A stretch of 50,341 nucleotides of DNA. Source: Candidatus Aquidulcis sp. GTDB lineage: Bacteria > Chloroflexota > Anaerolineae > UBA4142. The position numbers were made by a program, and so were the translations under genes. How positions within the stretch are numbered: position 1 is the stretch's first letter; each line of letters begins with the position of its first letter. The DNA lies in assembly GCA_020723345.1 (NCBI GenBank), contig DYJA01000044.1, positions 1-50,341 of the forward strand. Direction: 5' to 3'. Positions 43,856 through 50,341 of this stretch are shown here, in pieces. The notes below the pieces were generated by a model, which was not told where the DNA came from, did not search any database, and saw only the letters and a list, made by a program, of their open reading frames with translations.

Positions 43856-43890
43856 CAGACCTGTCAGGTCTCGGAGACCTGACAGGTCTG
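43856..43890. repeat. Perfect hairpin (acctgtcaggt family), copy 2, after ftsH
   Basis: Arms of 17 bases (43856-43872 and 43874-43890) pair around a single base. The core is the same acctgtcaggt/acctgacaggt as at 37169-37202. It begins seven bases after the ftsH stop and might act as an end-of-transcript structure, although no T run follows. Confidence 0.75.
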
Positions 43891-44044
43891 GTGAGGTGTC
43901 ACATGTTATTCGCTTTTGATCCAATCTACTTGCTCTTGATTGTACCCGCCACAACGACAATTTAACTTTTCGCAAAGACAGCGCAGACGAAAAGTGATAT
44001 TCTCTGTGCTTGGAAATCTCGAATCATTGACGCGGAGGTATGAA

Positions 44045-44902
44045 ATGAAAGACAATTTCGTGCTCGGTGCAGTTCTCGCGGTGATTGGCATTATCGTCGG
44101 GATGATCGGATTCTACGTGTTCGCGCAAATCTACAATCCGCTGATGACGACGCTGATCAATCTCAATCGCCCACACGAAGGCGAATCTGTTCGTTACACA
44201 TTTGCGGTGCTCGGATGGCTCACGATTGCCGCGGGCGCGCTCTGGACGCTCGCGCTCTATGGCTTTGTGACGAAGGAGCGCTGGGCGTGGATGCTCGGCG
44301 TTATCGCCAGCACGCTCTCCATTCTCGCGGGCTTTTTCCCTGCGATCCCCGCGATGGATGCCAAGACGCCGCCGCTGACCATCGCGAGCTTTGTGCCGAA
44401 CCTGCTCTTGTGGCTCGCGCTGTTGCTCTTCGTTCGCAAGACCGATTGGCGCATCGTGACGCTCGCGCTGTTCGCGGGTATCGCGTTCACGCTTTCGTTT
44501 ATGGATGGCGTCGCGCCGATTGCCAAATTTCACGAGACGCTCGGACACGGCGCGGTCAACGCGTTGTACTTGTTCGCGCAGCAGATCAACTGGTGGGCGA
44601 GCGCGGCGTGGGCGATCTTTATCTTCGCGCTGGTTGCGCGTAAACCGTGGGCGCGCGTCGTCGGCATCGGCGCGGGACTGCTCGAATGTTGGGGCGGTTA
44701 TCCCGTCGGGATTCTGAACATGCTCGAAGTGAAACGCTTTTCGCTCTTTTTGCCTGCGCCATTGCTCAGCACCGCGCTCGTCATCTTTTTGATGTTGCCC
44801 TACGCGCGCAAATTGCTGGCGGATTGGGCAAGCGGCAAGGAAACGGCGAACGCACCCGCGCGCGCGGTGGACGCGCGGCAGACGGTTGGGGTTGTGCATT
44901 AG
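44045..44902 (+). CDS. Polytopic membrane protein of unknown function
   Basis: 285 residues from ATG 44045, with GGAGG at 44034-44038. Seven or eight hydrophobic segments are visible, starting VLGAVLAVIGIIVGMIGFYVF and ending LLSTALVIFLMLP, with a short charged tail. No catalytic motif was recognised; His in FHETLGHG and several membrane Trp are the main polar features. It is first of a run of membrane-protein genes leading to a HxH-motif protein and a CtaB-type prenyltransferase, so a membrane redox complex is possible. Family not recognised. Confidence 0.75.
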   Translation: MKDNFVLGAVLAVIGIIVGMIGFYVFAQIYNPLMTTLINLNRPHEGESVRYTFAVLGWLTIAAGALWTLALYGFVTKERWAWMLGVIASTLSILAGFFPAIPAMDAKTPPLTIASFVPNLLLWLALLLFVRKTDWRIVTLALFAGIAFTLSFMDGVAPIAKFHETLGHGAVNALYLFAQQINWWASAAWAIFIFALVARKPWARVVGIGAGLLECWGGYPVGILNMLEVKRFSLFLPAPLLSTALVIFLMLPYARKLLADWASGKETANAPARAVDARQTVGVVH

Positions 44903-44917
44903 ATATGATGCGTGTTG

Positions 44918-44961
44918 CGTGTTGCGTATTCCGTTTCACGCACCACGCAATACGCAACACG
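44918..44961. repeat. Inverted repeat (cgtgttgcgtatt family)
   Basis: Arms of 13 bases, 44918-44930 and 44949-44961, are exact complements around an 18-base loop. It occupies most of the 69-base gap before the HxH-motif membrane protein gene. Confidence 0.65.
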
Positions 44962-44971
44962 AGAATGACAC

Positions 44972-46441
44972 ATGCAGGCACTCACCAACCGCTTCACCTA
45001 CCTCTTCCGCTCGACCCAGGGACTCGCGCTCGTGGCGATGGCGATGATCGCGCTGACGACCGCGATCTTTAGCACGCTGTCGGGACCGATGGCGGAGTGG
45101 GGCATCAAAGACCTCAGCGTGCGCGTGCTCGGAATGGAACTCGTCGAAGCCGAACGCGAGGGGCGCATCGTTTTGCTGTACCATTCGATTGCGATGGCAG
45201 TCATCGCGATTGAAGTGTATTTCATCACCGCGATCGTGCCGATGAAGGACAGTCAGCGCGTCACGATCAACACGACGATAACGTTCGGCTATTTGTTCGC
45301 GCTGATCTTTGGTTTGTGGTTTGGTTACTTTGGACACAACTGGATTTTTCACGGGCTTTATCTTGTCGGACTGTCGCTGATATTTTTCGCGGGCATCTTG
45401 TTGAGCGTCGCGCTGTTCCCGTTTCGCAAAGAGTACCACGTCAAAGACAAGTCCTACGCGCACGGACCTGGCGGCGTGGATCAAGCGCGGATGGCGTTCT
45501 TCGTCATGGCGTTGTGTACGCTCGGCTCGGTCATCGTTGGCGCGATTCCTGGGGCGTACTTTGGCAACGGCTTTGAAAGTTTCCTCGCCGAAAACGTCAT
45601 CCGCGAGCCGCACAAGACCGATCTGCAACTCGCGGTCATCGGTCACTTGCACATCATGCTCGTCTTGATCGCGGTTGCCATTTTTCTCGTCATCGCGCGC
45701 TGGTTCGATTTCAAAGGCATCTGGCACAAACTCGCGATGCCGCTGACGATTTGGGGCACGTTCATCATCACGCTCGGCGCGTGGCTCGTCGTCCCGTTCG
45801 AAACGATCGCGCATTACATCATCTATGTCGGCTCGACGATGGTGATGCTTGCCGCGCTCTTCCTCGTCATCTTCGGCTTTCGCAAACTCGTCGGCGAAGG
45901 ATTGGCGGAACGCGGCAACACGAAAGCAAGTTTCGGCGACAAGCTGCGCGCGCTCGTGCGCGATCCGCTCAAGTTCGGCGCGCTGTGGCAGATGGTGTAC
46001 ATGAATTTCACGACGAGCGGTCCTGGGATTTTTATGGCGATCACGCTCGACAAGATCATCCGCAAGTGGCAATTCCGCGACGAGCGCATCATCCTCACGG
46101 GACACTGGCATACGCTCTCCGCCGTCATCGCGACGATCATCCTATTTTACTTTGCGGATCGCGTCGGGCTGAAAGGCAAAGCGCGCCAACTATTCGGCTG
46201 GACGCTCCTCCTCGGATCGAATGTCGCGTTCGCGGCGGTGGACATTTTCGAATTGAAGCGGCTGTTCGTCAGTCAAGCCGCGCAGCAGCCGCTCGTCGAT
46301 TGGACGATGCTCTTCGCCGACCTGGGTTTAGGCGCGGTGATGCTCGCGCTCGCGGTCTTTATGGTGTGGCGATTGGTTGACCTGTTCAAAAGCGATGGAC
46401 ATTGGAAGAAAGACGTCGCTGCGCGGGAGGTGACGCGATGA
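44972..46441 (+). CDS. Polytopic membrane protein with His-x-His motifs, distantly like heme-copper oxidase subunit I
   Basis: 489 residues with about 12 membrane segments. His71 ([13 protein letters not shown]) opens an early helix, and two HxH motifs occur at helix starts: His225/His227 ([11 protein letters not shown]) and His378/His380 ([11 protein letters not shown]). These resemble low-spin heme and HxH ligands of oxidase/NO-reductase subunit I, but the usual CuB set (HxxxY/HxxE followed by HH) is not seen. It may bind heme without being an oxygen reductase. A CtaB-type heme O synthase gene lies two genes downstream, supporting a heme link. Weak ribosome site; the start follows the repeat by ten bases. 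Function unknown. Confidence 0.75.
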   Translation: MQALTNRFTYLFRSTQGLALVAMAMIALTTAIFSTLSGPMAEWGIKDLSVRVLGMELVEAEREGRIVLLYHSIAMAVIAIEVYFITAIVPMKDSQRVTINTTITFGYLFALIFGLWFGYFGHNWIFHGLYLVGLSLIFFAGILLSVALFPFRKEYHVKDKSYAHGPGGVDQARMAFFVMALCTLGSVIVGAIPGAYFGNGFESFLAENVIREPHKTDLQLAVIGHLHIMLVLIAVAIFLVIARWFDFKGIWHKLAMPLTIWGTFIITLGAWLVVPFETIAHYIIYVGSTMVMLAALFLVIFGFRKLVGEGLAERGNTKASFGDKLRALVRDPLKFGALWQMVYMNFTTSGPGIFMAITLDKIIRKWQFRDERIILTGHWHTLSAVIATIILFYFADRVGLKGKARQLFGWTLLLGSNVAFAAVDIFELKRLFVSQAAQQPLVDWTMLFADLGLGAVMLALAVFMVWRLVDLFKSDGHWKKDVAAREVTR

Positions 46442-47421
46442 GTGGGATCACCTTGAAACGCAATCAAAATATTTGTCCACGAAGAACACGAAGTTTCACA
46501 AAGGATTTTTTCGTGTTCCTTCGTGTTCTTCGTGGACAACCACTGATCTTTCTGCTTGCGGCGCTCGTCGTGCTGGCAACGGGCTGCGCGACCGCGCAAG
46601 CCGCGCCTGCGCCTGCCATCACGCCAAACGTTTCCGCCGACGGCTGGGCGCGCGTCCCTGCGGGCGAGTTTTTGCTGGGGCAGCACAATCACGAAACGAC
46701 GATTGAGTACGATTACGCGATCATGATCAACGACGTAACAAACGCGCAGTACGCGCGCTATCTCGACGACGCGCTCGCGGCAGGCAAAATCAAAATCGCG
46801 GACGACAAAATCGTCGGCTACTACGCGGGCGACAAGTTTCACGGCGTGCGCCACGAAGAAAAAATCAACGCGGGCGATTATTTGCACTTGCCGCTCAAGG
46901 ACGTAAATTTGCGATTGATGTTCGACGGCAAAACATTCGGCGTCAAACCAGGTTACGAAAATCATCCCGTCACGATGGTGACCTGGTTCGGCGCGAAAGC
47001 GTACTGCGATTACTACGGCGGGCGTCTGCCAACTGAAGTCGAATGGGAAAAAGCCGCGCGCGGCGTTGACGCGCGCCCGTTCCCCTGGGGCGAAAAAATC
47101 GCGCGCAACCACGCGAACTATTACGACAGCCGCGATCCGTTCGAGAAGAACGCGGGCAAGCAAGGCGATACAACGCCCGTCGGCTACTACGGCAAGGCGC
47201 ACGACGGTTATCAGACACTCGACGCGCGCAGTCCGTACGGCGCGTACGATATGGCGGGCAATGTGTGGCAGTGGACCGCCGACGTGTACGAAGGTCAGCA
47301 CTATCGCTATCTGCGCGGCGGCAGCAAAGCAAGTTACGATTACGATTTGCGCGTGTGGTCGCGGAACAACGCGCGACCCGATTACTACGATGTGGATGTG
47401 GGGTTTCGGTGTGTGAGGTGA
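46438..47421 (+). CDS. FGE/SUMF1-fold lipoprotein with a repeat in its N-terminal region
   Basis: 327 residues from ATG 46438, which overlaps the preceding stop (ATGA). Residues about 10-33 are encoded by an inverted repeat (46473-46539). The hydrophobic stretch 35-49 and lipobox LATGC with Cys50 follow. The mature part is a formylglycine-generating-enzyme-like domain: [85 protein letters not shown] and GFRCVR. The Cys pair of true sulfatase-modifying enzymes is not present, so it is probably a structural or binding member. The unusually long and basic pre-lipobox segment may hinder export unless an internal start is used. Confidence 0.85.
   Translation: MSGITLKRNQNICPRRTRSFTKDFFVFLRVLRGQPLIFLLAALVVLATGCATAQAAPAPAITPNVSADGWARVPAGEFLLGQHNHETTIEYDYAIMINDVTNAQYARYLDDALAAGKIKIADDKIVGYYAGDKFHGVRHEEKINAGDYLHLPLKDVNLRLMFDGKTFGVKPGYENHPVTMVTWFGAKAYCDYYGGRLPTEVEWEKAARGVDARPFPWGEKIARNHANYYDSRDPFEKNAGKQGDTTPVGYYGKAHDGYQTLDARSPYGAYDMAGNVWQWTADVYEGQHYRYLRGGSKASYDYDLRVWSRNNARPDYYDVDVGFRCVR
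46473..46539. repeat. Inverted repeat inside the lipoprotein gene
   Basis: The arms 46473-46493 (ttgtccacgaagaacac...) and 46519-46539 are exact 21-base complements around a 25-base loop. The whole element is read through as protein upstream of the lipobox. Confidence 0.75.
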
Positions 47422-47470
47422 AGCGTGAAACGTGATACGTGATGCGTGAAAATCACGCATCACGCTTCAC
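47418..47470. repeat. Nested inverted repeat (cgtgatgcgtga family)
   Basis: Inner arms 47438-47449 and 47453-47464 (12 bases, 3-base loop) and outer arms 47418-47427 and 47461-47470 (10 bases) overlap to give alternative hairpins. The outer left arm covers the lipoprotein stop codon. Confidence 0.65.
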
Positions 47471-47488
47471 GAGGAGTAGGAGGAAGGG

Positions 47489-48352
47489 ATGTCAAGTCTG
47501 AAAACGCGGTTACGCGCATACTGGACACTCATCAAAAGTCTGCAAACGGGATTACTGCTCATCACGGGCTTGGCGGCGTACATGAGCGCACGCTGTCCCG
47601 TGACGACGTGGGAGACGTTGCTTGCTGTCACCGCGACCTTGTTTCTCGCGATCAGCGGCAGCACGGTGCTGAACATGGTGTACGACCGCGACATCGACGC
47701 GAAGATGAAACGCGCGTGCATGCGTCCGCTGCCCGCGGGCAAAGCGTCGGCGCGCGAAGCGTTAGCGCTCGGACTCGTTCTTTCCATCGCGGGTATCGGC
47801 GGCGCGTTGTTGATGAATCCGCTCTACGGCGCGGTCGTGTTCGCGGGCTTGTTCTTCGACGTGGTCGTGTACACGATTTGGCTCAAACGCCGCACGCCGT
47901 ACTCAATCATCATCGGCGGATGGGCGGGCGGGATGCCCGCGCTCGCGGGACGCGCGCTCGCGGTCGGCGCAATTGATCCGCTGGGCATCTTGCTCGCGCT
48001 CGCCGTGTTGCTTTGGATTCCGACGCACATCATGACGTACAACATCAAATACGTCGACGATTACGCGCGCGCGGGCGTGCCGACATTTCCGTCGGTGTAT
48101 GGCATTCGCGCGACGCGCGTCATCATCACTCTATCGTCCGTCGGCGCGGCGATTGCGGTGATGCTCGCGGCAATCGGCATCGGAATGGATTGGGGCTTGC
48201 TGCGTTTGCTCGTCGTGCTGAGCGGCGGCTTGCTCGCGCTTGCGGCGGCAAGTATGTGGCGACCGTCGGAGCGATTGAATCTTGGGTTGTTCAAGTACGC
48301 GTCGGTCTACATGCTGGGTTCGATGTTGCTCCTCGCCGCGGAGGCATTCTGA
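47489..48352 (+). CDS. ctaB: UbiA-family prenyltransferase, protoheme IX farnesyltransferase-like
   Basis: 287 residues with about nine membrane segments. The first Asp-rich motif reads NMVYDRDIDAKMKRACMRPLP and the second region YVDDYARAGVPTFPSVYG; the NxxxDxxxD and the M-R-RPL sequence resemble CtaB/CyoE, which farnesylates heme B to heme O for terminal oxidases. Family is secure; heme specificity is likely but other UbiA members share the layout. The stop overlaps the next gene start. Its presence suggests that this gene run assembles a heme-containing membrane complex. Confidence 0.85.
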   Translation: MSSLKTRLRAYWTLIKSLQTGLLLITGLAAYMSARCPVTTWETLLAVTATLFLAISGSTVLNMVYDRDIDAKMKRACMRPLPAGKASAREALALGLVLSIAGIGGALLMNPLYGAVVFAGLFFDVVVYTIWLKRRTPYSIIIGGWAGGMPALAGRALAVGAIDPLGILLALAVLLWIPTHIMTYNIKYVDDYARAGVPTFPSVYGIRATRVIITLSSVGAAIAVMLAAIGIGMDWGLLRLLVVLSGGLLALAAASMWRPSERLNLGLFKYASVYMLGSMLLLAAEAF

Positions 48353-48948
48353 TGAAACAATTCGACCGCGCGCTGTTGCTGATCACTGGCTTGCTCGCGG
48401 CGTATCAAATCGTCGTCGGCGTCAAAGGCGCCGACGCGCTCGCGGGACTCGGCTACTTGACGGCGTTCGGCGTGCTGCTCGTCGCAGGACTCTTGCTCAT
48501 CATTTTCGGTTTTGAGATTCTGGCAAGTCCAATCGTCGTCGTCGTCGCCGCGCTCATTCCGCTCGGGCTTGCGTTCGGTCTCGTGGCGCACTATTTTGCC
48601 GCGTTCGAAATGATCGCGCTTGGCGCGGCGATCATCGGTTTGCTTGCGATTGCAGTGACGCGATTCGGCGCGCGCGGCGCACTTGCGACGATGGCGCTGG
48701 CGGTCGTTCACGGCGTCGCGGGCATTCTCATCTTTGGCTTGCCGATTGTTTTGTGGCTGCGCGGCAGCGCGCCGCCGGGCTTTGCGTTGGTCGGCGGCGG
48801 CGGCGCGCTGATTGGGCTGGGCGGTTTGCTGCTGAGTTTTCTGAAAGTGGGCAAGCCGATTCTGGCGCAAGAAACCATTTTGCGGGTGCTGCCTGGTTTG
48901 TTATTGCTGATGACCGCATCGTTCGTCGCGGGATTCGCCGCGTTGTAG
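48352..48948 (+). CDS. Polytopic membrane protein of unknown function
   Basis: 198 residues starting MKQFDRALLLITG, overlapping the ctaB-like stop by ATGA. It consists almost wholly of about six membrane segments rich in Gly, Ala, Leu and Val, with the loop LWLRGSAPPGFALVGGGG. Two His (VAHYF and VVHGVAG) lie at or inside the membrane segments. No family was recognised. Co-translation with the heme O synthase-like gene suggests a function in the same complex. The 157 bases after it contain only a purine/T-rich stretch and the next ribosome site. Confidence 0.7.
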   Translation: MKQFDRALLLITGLLAAYQIVVGVKGADALAGLGYLTAFGVLLVAGLLLIIFGFEILASPIVVVVAALIPLGLAFGLVAHYFAAFEMIALGAAIIGLLAIAVTRFGARGALATMALAVVHGVAGILIFGLPIVLWLRGSAPPGFALVGGGGALIGLGGLLLSFLKVGKPILAQETILRVLPGLLLLMTASFVAGFAAL

Positions 48949-49105
48949 GAAAGGCGCGAGCCGCCACGCGTTGGGCAATCGAAAAGATTGTCGCGCCGCA
49001 CGCGGTTCGATGGCAAGGAGGGCAACAAGAAAACGAATCCGTTCTGGCGCAGCGGGCTTGGATCGCCGCGTCTTTTTTTTATCTCAATAATCAGGAGTGA
49101 AACAA

Positions 49106-49951
49106 ATGACAAACGAAACTACCGCGCGTGATCGTCTGATTCTCGCGGTGATCGCGCTTATCGCGGCAATCCTACTGATGACCTGGGTGCCTGCGTCCGT
49201 CATCAGCGCGATGGAAGCCACGCTCAAAGGCGCGGTCGCCAAGATCGCGGCGACGAACAATCCGCTGTTCGCGCCCGCGCCGCTGCTGGTCACCTTCTTC
49301 TTCCCGTTCTGGGGCGCGCTGTGTGTCGTCGCGGGTGCGGCGCTGCTTGTGCTCGCGTACCCGATTTATCGCGGCGATACTTGGGCGCGTCCTGCCGCCG
49401 TCGGACTGCTGGCAATTCCGTCGATCACAGGCGCGTACATGACGGGACCGATCATGGCGTTTGCGCCCGACGCGCGCACGCAATTCATGATCGTGATGGC
49501 GGTTGGCTTGATTCCGTACTTTGCGCTCTTGCTCTGGGAAAAATCGTCGTGGCGGCGCAAGTTGGCGAACTTGGTGGTCTTCTTGCTTCTCGGCGTGACT
49601 GCCGCGTGGACGTTCTCGAACGGACACTCGTCGCTGCGAATGGTGCTCGCGCGTCCGCAAGCGTACGCATTCGACGCGAGTCTCTTCGGCTACGTGTTCA
49701 ACATTCCTGTGATCTGGGCGGGCGTCCTTGCGACGATCATCGCGATTCCTCTGCTCGCGGCGCGCACGCGCGCGGGGTGGTGGCTCGCGACGTCGGCAGT
49801 CGTCATCATGCTCGTCGGAACGATTGGGCTTTACGTCACGCATTCGAACGTCGCCGAATTCGCGCAAGGAATCGCGATGGCGATTGGCAGTCTCGCGTTG
49901 CTGCTGATCCCAGGGATCGGCGGATGGCTGCGCGAGAGGAGTGTGGCGTGA
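49106..49951 (+). CDS. Polytopic membrane protein of unknown function
   Basis: 281 residues from ATG 49106, with AGGAG at 49093-49097; a GTG at 49097 overlaps the ribosome site and is less likely. Seven or eight membrane segments are visible, from LILAVIALIAAILLMTWV to GIAMAIGSLALLLIPGIGG. The loop order and the long extracytoplasmic segment SAMEATLKGAVAKIAATNN recall the protein at 44045-44902, so the two may be distant relatives. No catalytic motif was seen. The stop overlaps the GTG of a small gene. Confidence 0.75.
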   Translation: MTNETTARDRLILAVIALIAAILLMTWVPASVISAMEATLKGAVAKIAATNNPLFAPAPLLVTFFFPFWGALCVVAGAALLVLAYPIYRGDTWARPAAVGLLAIPSITGAYMTGPIMAFAPDARTQFMIVMAVGLIPYFALLLWEKSSWRRKLANLVVFLLLGVTAAWTFSNGHSSLRMVLARPQAYAFDASLFGYVFNIPVIWAGVLATIIAIPLLAARTRAGWWLATSAVVIMLVGTIGLYVTHSNVAEFAQGIAMAIGSLALLLIPGIGGWLRERSVA

Positions 49952-50118
49952 CGCACTATTTCCGTCACGCGACGAACGATTATTTGTACGGCGCGCTAAT
50001 GGGCTTGAGTGTGATCGTTTTGCTCGTCATTCCAGCGTTCAAGCAGCGATTGCTCGAAGGGTCCCCGTTTGACGCGAAGACAGCGCAGGGACAGGTTTTG
50101 CAAGTCAAGCCAGCATGA
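49948..50118 (+). CDS. Small single-helix membrane protein
   Basis: 56 residues from a GTG that overlaps the preceding stop (GTGA). It has a short polar N-terminus with His and Asp (THYFRHATNDY), one hydrophobic helix (about 14-30, GALMGLSVIVLLVIPAF) and a charged tail. The coupling and helix make it a credible small subunit of the membrane-protein group upstream. It matches no family that I recognise. Confidence 0.6.
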   Translation: MTHYFRHATNDYLYGALMGLSVIVLLVIPAFKQRLLEGSPFDAKTAQGQVLQVKPA

Positions 50119-50147
50119 TCTGCGCGACGCAAATCTAAACGCATAGA

Positions 50148-50177
50148 TACTCCCGGAGCAATGTGGCTTCGGGAGTA
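50148..50177. terminator. Possible terminator or repeat hairpin before hppA
   Basis: TACTCCCG (50148-50155) pairs with CGGGAGTA (50170-50177) around a 14-base loop. T-rich sequence follows only after a few bases (ttgtttgtctgcgtttgtg), so termination is possible but not certain. It lies between the small membrane protein gene and hppA. Confidence 0.4.
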
Positions 50178-50230
50178 CGTTGTTTGTCTGCGTTTGTGTT
50201 TTTCCAAAGCGGCATCGAAGGAGGGAGAGG

Positions 50231-50341
50231 ATGGATCTGATCTGGGTTGTGCCCGTATCGGGAGTTTGCGCGCTCGTGTTCGTCGCGTATCTCGCGTGGG
50301 ATGTGCTGCGCCGCGACAAGGGCACGCCGGAAATGCAGCAA
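50231..50341 (+). CDS. hppA: Membrane-bound pyrophosphatase, N-terminus (3' end cut by window)
   Basis: The 37 codons begin MDLIWVVPVSGVCALVFVAYL and continue to LRRDKGTPEMQ, which is the first membrane helix and the conserved start of the cytoplasmic loop of H+/Na+-translocating pyrophosphatases. GGAGGGAGAG ends just before the ATG. The protein uses pyrophosphate to pump ions across the membrane. The rest lies outside, so the K+-dependence and the ion pumped cannot be judged. Confidence 0.75.
   Translation, partial: MDLIWVVPVSGVCALVFVAYLAWDVLRRDKGTPEMQQ

Noticed and set aside
44936-46111. Highly charged 390-codon frame on the - strand opposite the HxH membrane protein
   Set aside because: The Arg/Glu/Asp-rich composition is what the complement of a hydrophobic membrane protein gives; there is no start context or family motif.
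44972-46441. Functional oxygen or nitric oxide reductase subunit I
   Set aside because: HxH motifs are present, but the HH pair and HxxxY or HxxE copper/iron-site motifs were not found.
1-50341. tRNA, rRNA or CRISPR arrays
   Set aside because: None recognised on reading the gaps; most gaps are short and filled by palindromic repeats or gene remnants.

Overview
The window reads as a chromosomal piece of an anaerobic or facultatively anaerobic bacterium, most likely a Chloroflexota (Anaerolineae-like) genome. This rests on general resemblance (GC-rich, gcg/cgc-heavy coding, many short palindromic intergenic repeats, ferredoxin-linked metabolism, N-terminus of a membrane pyrophosphatase at the right edge) and not on a marker gene, so it is moderate confidence. 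Almost every intact gene is on the + strand, many with ATGA or GTGA overlaps.

Layout. 1-6260: the end of a PfkB sugar kinase, then a hydantoinase/oxoprolinase pair (hyuA-hyuB type) and two Dpp/Opp-type permeases. 6260-8245: a graveyard of broken genes: a - strand hybrid histidine kinase with a nonsense codon and a frameshift, an IS982-like transposase piece, the first 38 codons of a ComM-like ATPase, and an IS1595-like transposase piece. 8246-17127: a near-consensus promoter with tandem operator-like repeats drives a MoaD/ThiS-like protein, a three-subunit xanthine-dehydrogenase-type molybdoenzyme, whose FAD subunit carries a nested GltD-like oxidoreductase, and a 2-oxoacid:ferredoxin oxidoreductase (gamma-delta fusion, alpha, beta). 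17128-39038: a second promoter of the same design precedes a long array: a CUT1-type sugar/polyol importer with two unequal ATPases and a small membrane protein, an MRJP-type lactonase-like propeller, two FGGY kinases, a DapA-family aldolase, a KDG-type PfkB kinase, a GntR/UTRA repressor, a cupin, an acetoacetate-decarboxylase-family enzyme, a 2-hydroxyacid dehydrogenase, succinyl-CoA-synthetase-like beta and alpha subunits, a tungsten-type aldehyde:ferredoxin oxidoreductase with its own MoaD-like protein, a zinc alcohol dehydrogenase and an SDR. 39039-41891: a frameshifted M24/creatinase-like gene, DUF488, a Crp/Fnr-type regulator and a ferredoxin interrupted by a repeat. 41892-50341: FtsH, then a run of membrane proteins around a HxH-motif polytopic protein and a CtaB/UbiA prenyltransferase, then the start of hppA.

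How it may work together (inference): the 8-39 kb region looks like one regulon for taking up a sugar, polyol or sugar acid, oxidising and delactonising it, cleaving a 2-keto-3-deoxy acid to a 2-oxoacid and an aldehyde, oxidising the aldehyde with Mo and/or W enzymes and the 2-oxoacid with a ferredoxin oxidoreductase, and recovering ATP through the acyl-CoA synthetase. No sugar-acid dehydratase was found in the window, so the route is incomplete as seen and the substrate is unknown.

A second theme is that short palindromic repeats of several families sit in most intergenic gaps and have entered or capped genes: inside a ferredoxin Fe-S motif, after the diglycine of a MoaD-like protein, at the tail of an ABC ATPase, and in the signal region of a lipoprotein.
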